Assembly (NCBI GenBank): GCA_963825635.1
Contig: CAWGTU010000004.1
Coordinates: 1-64,000 of the forward strand
DNA: 64,000 nt
Direction: 5' to 3'
From: JAOUEA01 sp963825635
GTDB taxonomy: Bacteria > Actinomycetota > UBA4738 > HRBIN12
Under the pieces are notes generated by a model. The model saw nothing but the letters and a program-made list of their open reading frames with translations, made no database searches and had not been told where the DNA came from. Of this stretch, positions 59,160 through 64,000 are shown piece by piece. The stretch's first letter is position 1. Every line of letters starts with the position of its first letter. The position numbers and the translations under genes were made by a program.

Positions 59160-59821
59160 GCCACTCGAGCGGCGGCGCGCCCACGGGATGGATCGATGTC
59201 TCGCTGCCGATCTCGTCCACGCTGCTGACGTGGCCGGGGAACCCTCCCGTGGAGCTGCTCCCGAACCAGCGCATCGCCTCGGGTGACGGCGCGAACGTCA
59301 GCGAGCTGCACCTCGGCACCCACTCCGGCACCCACGTCGATCCGCCGGTGCACTTCGTCGAGGGTGGCGTCGGCATCGACCGCGTGCCGCTCGACGTGCT
59401 GATCGGTCCCTGCTGGGTCGCCGACGCGACCGGCCGCGGTGGCGCGCTCGGCGCCGACGACCTCGACGCGCTCGACGTGCCGGCCGGCACCGAGCGCCTC
59501 CTGCTGCGCACCGACAACTCCGAGCTGTGGCGCTCGATGCCGTCGGCGTTCCCCGAGGCGTACGTGAGCGTGAGCGGCGACGGCGCGCGCTGGCTCGTCG
59601 AACACGGACTGAGGCTGGTCGGCATCGACTTCCTCGGCATCGAAGGCCGTGGCTCGGGGGGACACCCCACGCACGTGACCCTGCTCTCGAACGACGTCGT
59701 GATCGTCGAGGGCCTCGATCTCGGCCACGTCGAGCAGGGCGAGTACGACCTGGTCGTGATGCCGCTGCGCCTCGTCGACGGCGATGGCGGGCCGGCGCGC
59801 GCGGCGCTTCGGAGGCGCTGA
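59156..59821 (+). CDS. Cyclase-family metal-dependent hydrolase
   Basis: A 221-residue protein of the cyclase/kynurenine formamidase-like family. LGTHSGTHVDPPVHFVEGG carries the HxGTHxDxPxHF metal motif; later FLGIEGRGSGGHPTHVTLL and VIVEGLDLGHV fit the family. The substrate is probably an amide or lactone but is not defined. Its place behind zwf suggests a possible role on a sugar lactone (inference only). Confidence 0.88.
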   Translation: MSHSSGGAPTGWIDVSLPISSTLLTWPGNPPVELLPNQRIASGDGANVSELHLGTHSGTHVDPPVHFVEGGVGIDRVPLDVLIGPCWVADATGRGGALGADDLDALDVPAGTERLLLRTDNSELWRSMPSAFPEAYVSVSGDGARWLVEHGLRLVGIDFLGIEGRGSGGHPTHVTLLSNDVVIVEGLDLGHVEQGEYDLVVMPLRLVDGDGGPARAALRRR

Positions 59822-59824
59822 GCG

Positions 59825-60505
59825 ATGGCCCAGCGACGGGTCGTGCTCTTCGATGTCGACGGCACGCTGATCGATACCGGAGGGGCCGGCGGCCGCAGCT
59901 GGTCGTACGCGTTCCGCGAGGCGTTCGGGGTCGACGGCGATATCCGCAGGTTCAGCGAGGTCGGCATGACCGACCCGGTCGTCGCGCGCGAGACGTTCGA
60001 AGGCACGATGGGCCGCGAGCCCACGACCGACGAGGTGATCCGGCTGATGATGCGCTACGTGCTTCGGCTGCCGGTCGAGGTCGAGGAGTCGCCCGGATAC
60101 CGCGTGATGCCCGGCGTGCACGACCTGCTCGAGCGTCTCGTCGATGCCGACACGCTCCTCGGGCTCGTGACGGGGAACATCGAGGGCGCCGCGCACATCA
60201 AGATCTCACGCGCCCGGCTGGGACGGTTCTTCCTGTTCGGTGGGTACGGCAGCGACTCGTCGGTGCGCAGTGACCTCACGAAGGCGGCGATCGCGCGCGC
60301 CGAGGCCCTCTCAGGCCACACGCTCGACCCGGCCGAGGTGATCGTCGTGGGCGACACGCCACGCGACATCGAGGCCGCGCACGGCGCGGGCACGATCGCG
60401 GTCGGCGTCGCGACCGGGGAGTACTCGGTCGACCACCTGCGGGAGGCAGGCGCCGAGCATGTGCTGCGTTCCTTCGCCGACGACGCCTTCCCGTCGGTCG
60501 ACTGA
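59825..60505 (+). CDS. HAD-superfamily phosphatase (phosphoglycolate phosphatase-like)
   Basis: A 226-residue HAD hydrolase: motif I LFDVDGTLIDT, motif II LLGLVTGN, a conserved Lys region in SDLTKAAIARA and motif IV VVGDTPRDIEAAHGAG. Cap domain type 1. It likely dephosphorylates a small sugar phosphate or phosphoglycolate. Three bases separate it from the cyclase-family gene; it closes the gnd-pgi-zwf operon. Confidence 0.92.
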   Translation: MAQRRVVLFDVDGTLIDTGGAGGRSWSYAFREAFGVDGDIRRFSEVGMTDPVVARETFEGTMGREPTTDEVIRLMMRYVLRLPVEVEESPGYRVMPGVHDLLERLVDADTLLGLVTGNIEGAAHIKISRARLGRFFLFGGYGSDSSVRSDLTKAAIARAEALSGHTLDPAEVIVVGDTPRDIEAAHGAGTIAVGVATGEYSVDHLREAGAEHVLRSFADDAFPSVD

Positions 60506-60518
60506 ACCCCCGTCGGGG

Positions 60519-63500
60519 CTACGGATCGACGATGAGGTCGGCGAAGTTCGCCGACGTCTTGCCGAACTCCCACCACCCGTGCACGAACGGCTTGAGTACC
60601 GCGAGGCTCCGGCCGTAGACGAGCGGGATCACCGCGACGCGCTCGACGACGGCCATGCGATCGGCGTCGTGGAAGAGCGCCAAGCGCCCGCGGTCACTGC
60701 GCTCCTGGCGGGCCCGTTCGATCAGCTCGTCGAACGGGGGGTGGTCGAAACCACCCTCGTTCGTGCGGCTCTGGGAGTGGAACAACAGCCGCAGGAAGTA
60801 CTCGGGGTCGGCGTACCCCGGCAGCCATCCGGTGAAATAGATCGGCGACTGCTCGCTGGGGGCATCCATTGTCGCGATGTCGTCGAGCGACCACTCGACC
60901 CGGTCGACCTGAAGACCGAGGACGGAACGCCAGCCCTCCGCGACCGGGTCGAGGATCGGCTCGTCGTCGTCGAGCCCCGCGATCGAGATCGGGCCGGCGT
61001 GTCCCGAACGAGCGAGGCAGGCCCTGGCCTCGTCGGCGTCGTAGCGCAGCGAGATCTCGGGGGTGTGACCCTGCAGGGCCGGCGGCACGATCCCACCTGT
61101 CGCCACCACCAGGTTGGCGGGCATCGCGGCGGCGAGCGCATCGCGATCGATCGCGTGCGCGAGCGCACGCCGCAGCTCGAGGTTCGAGCCGATCGTGGTC
61201 GTGTGATCGAACGCGAGGTAACCGGACCACCCGGCCTGGCCCACCTTCGCGTCGGGGAGATGGCGTTGCACGAGGTCGGCGAGCCGCGGCGTGTAGCGGG
61301 CGGTGATCATGTCCAGCTCGCCGCGGTCGTAGGGACCGAGGGCGTCGGCGATGCGGGATGCCCGGTACTCGACCCGGGCGACGTTGCCGACCCGCAGGGT
61401 GGCGGCGTCCGGCCGTCGCTCGAGCTCGAGACCGCCGTCATCGCGTGCCGCCAGGCGGAACGCGCCGGAGACGACCTGCTTCCCCGGCTCGGTCCAGGCA
61501 TCGGCGGACGCCTCGATCGCATGCCGGGGTTGCGGTCCGCCGTCGGGCCGGTTCATCACGCTCATGAAGTACGGCGCGGGAGCGGCGAGGCGGAACTCGA
61601 CGGTGCGGTCGTCGAGCGCCCGCACGCCGACCGCCGATGCGTCGGGCTGCTCGCCGAGGTAGTACTCCTGACCGCCCTCCAGCACGAAGTAGATCGCGAC
61701 CGACGAGCCCGGCGCCTCGGGGTTCAGCACCCGCTTGATGCCGAACTCCACGTCGTATGCCGTGAGCGGCCGACCGTCGGACCACGTGAGTCCATCGCGC
61801 AGGTGGAAGACGTAACGCAGGCCGTCGTCGGCGATCTCCCAGCGCTCGGCGAGCGAGGGCACGATCGTGCGCTCCGGCCACTGCTCCACGAGCCGATCGA
61901 ACAGCTGCATGCAGAGCTGGATGTTCGGCCATGCGATCGCCGAGCGTGGATCGGCGTCGTCGGGGAGGAAGCTGGAAGCGACCCGGAGCTCGGCGTCCGG
62001 CGCTCGCTGCGACGCCGCCGGGGGGGTCCAGTGCTCGAACGCGCGCTGGTAGGTCTCGTTCGCCTCTGCGAACCGTAGCGACATATGCAACGCGAGCGCG
62101 AGCTTGAACAGCACCAGGGCGATCTCCTGTCGCTCGCCGCGTCCGTCCAGCAGCGGTAGCAGCTCCCGGTAGTAGGCGATCGCCTCGTCGAGCGCGTAGT
62201 CCTGACGGGCGCGGTCGCCCGCCACCGTGAGGTGCCGGATCGCCTTGTCCTCGTCATGAGCCCCGAGCCAGTGGTGGGCGAGCAGCCCGGCCACGTCGGC
62301 CTCCCGCCCGGCGTGATGCTGCTCCAGCCACGTGGCCGCCTTGCGGTGCAGGCGGGATCGGTCGTCGCCGACGAGTGTGCGGTAGGCCGTCTCCTGGATC
62401 AGTGCGTGCGTGAAGCGGTACTCCGGGTCGGGCCAGCGGCGCCCCTCGCGCACGAGGTCGACCCGCATCAGATCGGCCAGAGCGGCGCGGACGTCGTCAC
62501 CGGTGGCGACCGCCTGCAACAGGGGCAGGCTGAAGGACCGTCCGATCACGGAGGCCGACACGACGGCCTCGTACGACGCCGGGGGGAGTCGGTCGATCCG
62601 CGCGAGGATCACCTTCTCGACGGTGGGTGGCACGTGCAGGTCGACCGCGTGGTCGAACCGCCAACCGCCGTCGTCGGCGACGAGCGCGCCCGCATCGACC
62701 ATCGATCGAACGAGCTCCTCGAGGAAGAACGGGTTCCCCTCGGCGGGGTCGAGGATCTGGCGTTCCACGTGGAGGGGCAGGGTGTCGCGCCCGACGAGCG
62801 CGGTGAGGAGCTCGCGCCCAGCGTCGCCCGACAACGCCTCGAGCGCCACCTCATGGAACCGATGCGGCATCGTGCGGGCGACGTCTTCCTTGAGCCGCCA
62901 GGCCGCGTGATCGCGTTCGGGGCGGAGCGTGCACACCACGAGCAGGGCGCCGGTTTCGGTGTCGGCGATCAACTCCTGCAGCAGCTGGATCGAGGTCGCG
63001 TCAGCCCAATGCAAGTCTTCGAGCGCGACAGCGACCGGGCCGTCCACCGCGAGCCTGCCGAGCGCCGCGCGGACGACCTCGAACGTGCGGTACTGCAACG
63101 CTTCGGGAGACAGCTCCTCGAGCCGCTCCGCCTCACCGGGCGCCGGCGTGAGTCCGAGGAGGGCGGCCAGATACGGCACGAGCTCGTCGGGATGCAGGCC
63201 CGTAAGGCGATCGACCTGGCGGCGGAGCCCGACACGCACCCGCAGCTCGGGCTCGTCGTCGCCGACTCCGAGCCACGATCGCAGCAGGTCGCGGAACGGC
63301 CAGTACGGGATCGAACCCCCGTAGCTCACGCACCGGCCTTCCAGCCACAGCGAGCGCCCGTGCTCGGGGGTCTCGGCGCCGAAGGCGCGGCGGAGCTCGT
63401 GCACCATGCGCGTCTTGCCGATGCCCGGCTCGCCGGTGACGAACACCACGCCGCCGGCACCAGCGGCGACCCCCTCGACCGCCGAGCGCAGGCGCTCGAG

Positions 63501-64000
63501 CTCGAGATCGCGTCCGATCATGCGGGGCGCCGCTCCGGGGTCGGTGCGGACGCTGCTGCCGCCGGCGACGCCCTCCGCTGTGAAGGCCGTCACGGGTTCC
63601 GACTTGCCCTTGAGCTCGAAGGCGCGGCCGGGGCTCCACGCGAATCGGTCGGCGACGGCCTGCTGCGTGGCCTGCCCGACGAGCACCGAACCGGGGTGAG
63701 CCTGCGACTGCAGGCGAGTCGCCACGACCACCGCAGCGCCCATCGCCCCGAACTCCACCCGATCACCGGCGCCGATCACGCCCGTGATCACCGGCCCGGT
63801 GTCGATGCCGACCCGAACGTTGAGGGCGTCGATGCCCCAGGCATCCGCGACCTCGCGCCCGAACGGAGCCGATGTCGTCGACGATGCGCAGACCCGCGCG
63901 GACCGCGCGCTCGGCGTCGTCCTCGTGCGCGCTCGGCGCACCGAACAGCGCGAGGACGCCGTCGCCGGCGAGATCCTTCACGGTGCCCCCGAACGCCTCG
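60519..64000 (-). CDS. Cyclase-like / STAND ATPase / SBP_bac_5 fusion protein, 5' end beyond window, one frameshift
   Basis: A giant multidomain protein. From the right edge: class III nucleotide cyclase domain (GTVKDLAGDGVLALFGAP, then RVGIDTGPVI), an AAA/STAND ATPase (Walker A TGEPGIGKTR, Walker B VALEDLHWADATS), helical repeats, and from about 61994 to the end a complete peptide-type substrate-binding domain (PSLAERWEIADDGLRYVFHL, DGRPLTAYDVEFGIKRVL). No signal peptide or membrane span separates ATPase and binding domain, so the latter should be cytoplasmic. The cyclase core reads FGAMGAAVVVATRL where active enzymes have a GD-VN-AxRL pattern, so the catalytic Asn is missing. One extra base at 63870 shifts the frame; skipping it joins RAGLRIVDDI to APFGREVADAWG. 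Confidence 0.85.

Overview
The window is about 64 kb of very GC-rich DNA that looks chromosomal and most likely comes from a member of the Actinomycetota. The evidence is a WhiB-type Fe-S regulator, an AdnA/AdnB helicase-nuclease pair, an Rv2466c-like thioredoxin-fold protein, a DUF222/HNH protein of the 13E12 type, a PASTA-bearing class A penicillin-binding protein, and many start codons with a TANNNT hexamer 6-8 nt upstream (leaderless promoters). I cannot place it below phylum. There is no phage, insertion sequence or CRISPR array, and no gene-free stretch longer than 300 bases.

Layout. 1-2534 is visibly less GC-rich. It holds two minus-strand proteins with the same multi-pass membrane sensor module (one runs off the left edge, the other is a NarL-type histidine kinase) and, between them, a 27-residue peptide gene with its own ribosome binding site and terminator. 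2585-7900 carries an OmpR/PhoB-type two-component pair, a thioredoxin-fold oxidoreductase, small membrane or secreted proteins and a DUF72 protein, plus the broken first codons of a second DUF72 copy. 8005-17255 is one tight plus-strand operon for a bidirectional group 3b [NiFe] hydrogenase (beta, gamma, delta, alpha), its maturation protease and hypF-C-D-E. 17275-26143 holds a photolyase, a site-2 protease and adnA-adnB. 26155-30414 holds a cNMP-binding protein, a Crp/Fnr-type regulator, an MBL hydrolase, a Nudix hydrolase and a MidA-type methyltransferase. 30397-36516 has a sugar ABC importer (no ATPase) diverging from two tandem sialidase-fold secreted proteins. 36500-45122 contains a PH-like membrane protein, an acyl-CoA dehydrogenase homologue, a lone nuoD, selA-selB, RidA, WhiB and NfeD. 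45173-53264 covers cell envelope (PBP1, NlpC/P60), YqeY, a phosphoesterase running into tRNA-Pro(CGG), an ECF sigma/anti-sigma pair and an HNH protein. 53261-60505 has an ADP-ribosylglycohydrolase, rpsD and a gnd-pgi-zwf-cyclase-HAD operon. 60519 to the right edge is a very large signalling protein joining a class III cyclase-like domain, a STAND-type ATPase, helical repeats and a complete SBP_bac_5 substrate-binding domain.

How genes fit together. The hydrogenase can exchange electrons between H2 and NAD(P)H, and zwf/gnd are the main NADPH-producing steps, so redox balancing is a recurring theme. Nucleotide signalling recurs too: a cNMP-binding protein, a Crp-like regulator and a cyclase-fold protein whose catalytic residues look degraded. 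Three genes (hydrogenase alpha 11176, MBL 28522-28525, cyclase 63870) are each broken by exactly one extra base. This is either assembly error or real decay and should be settled before functional conclusions are drawn.
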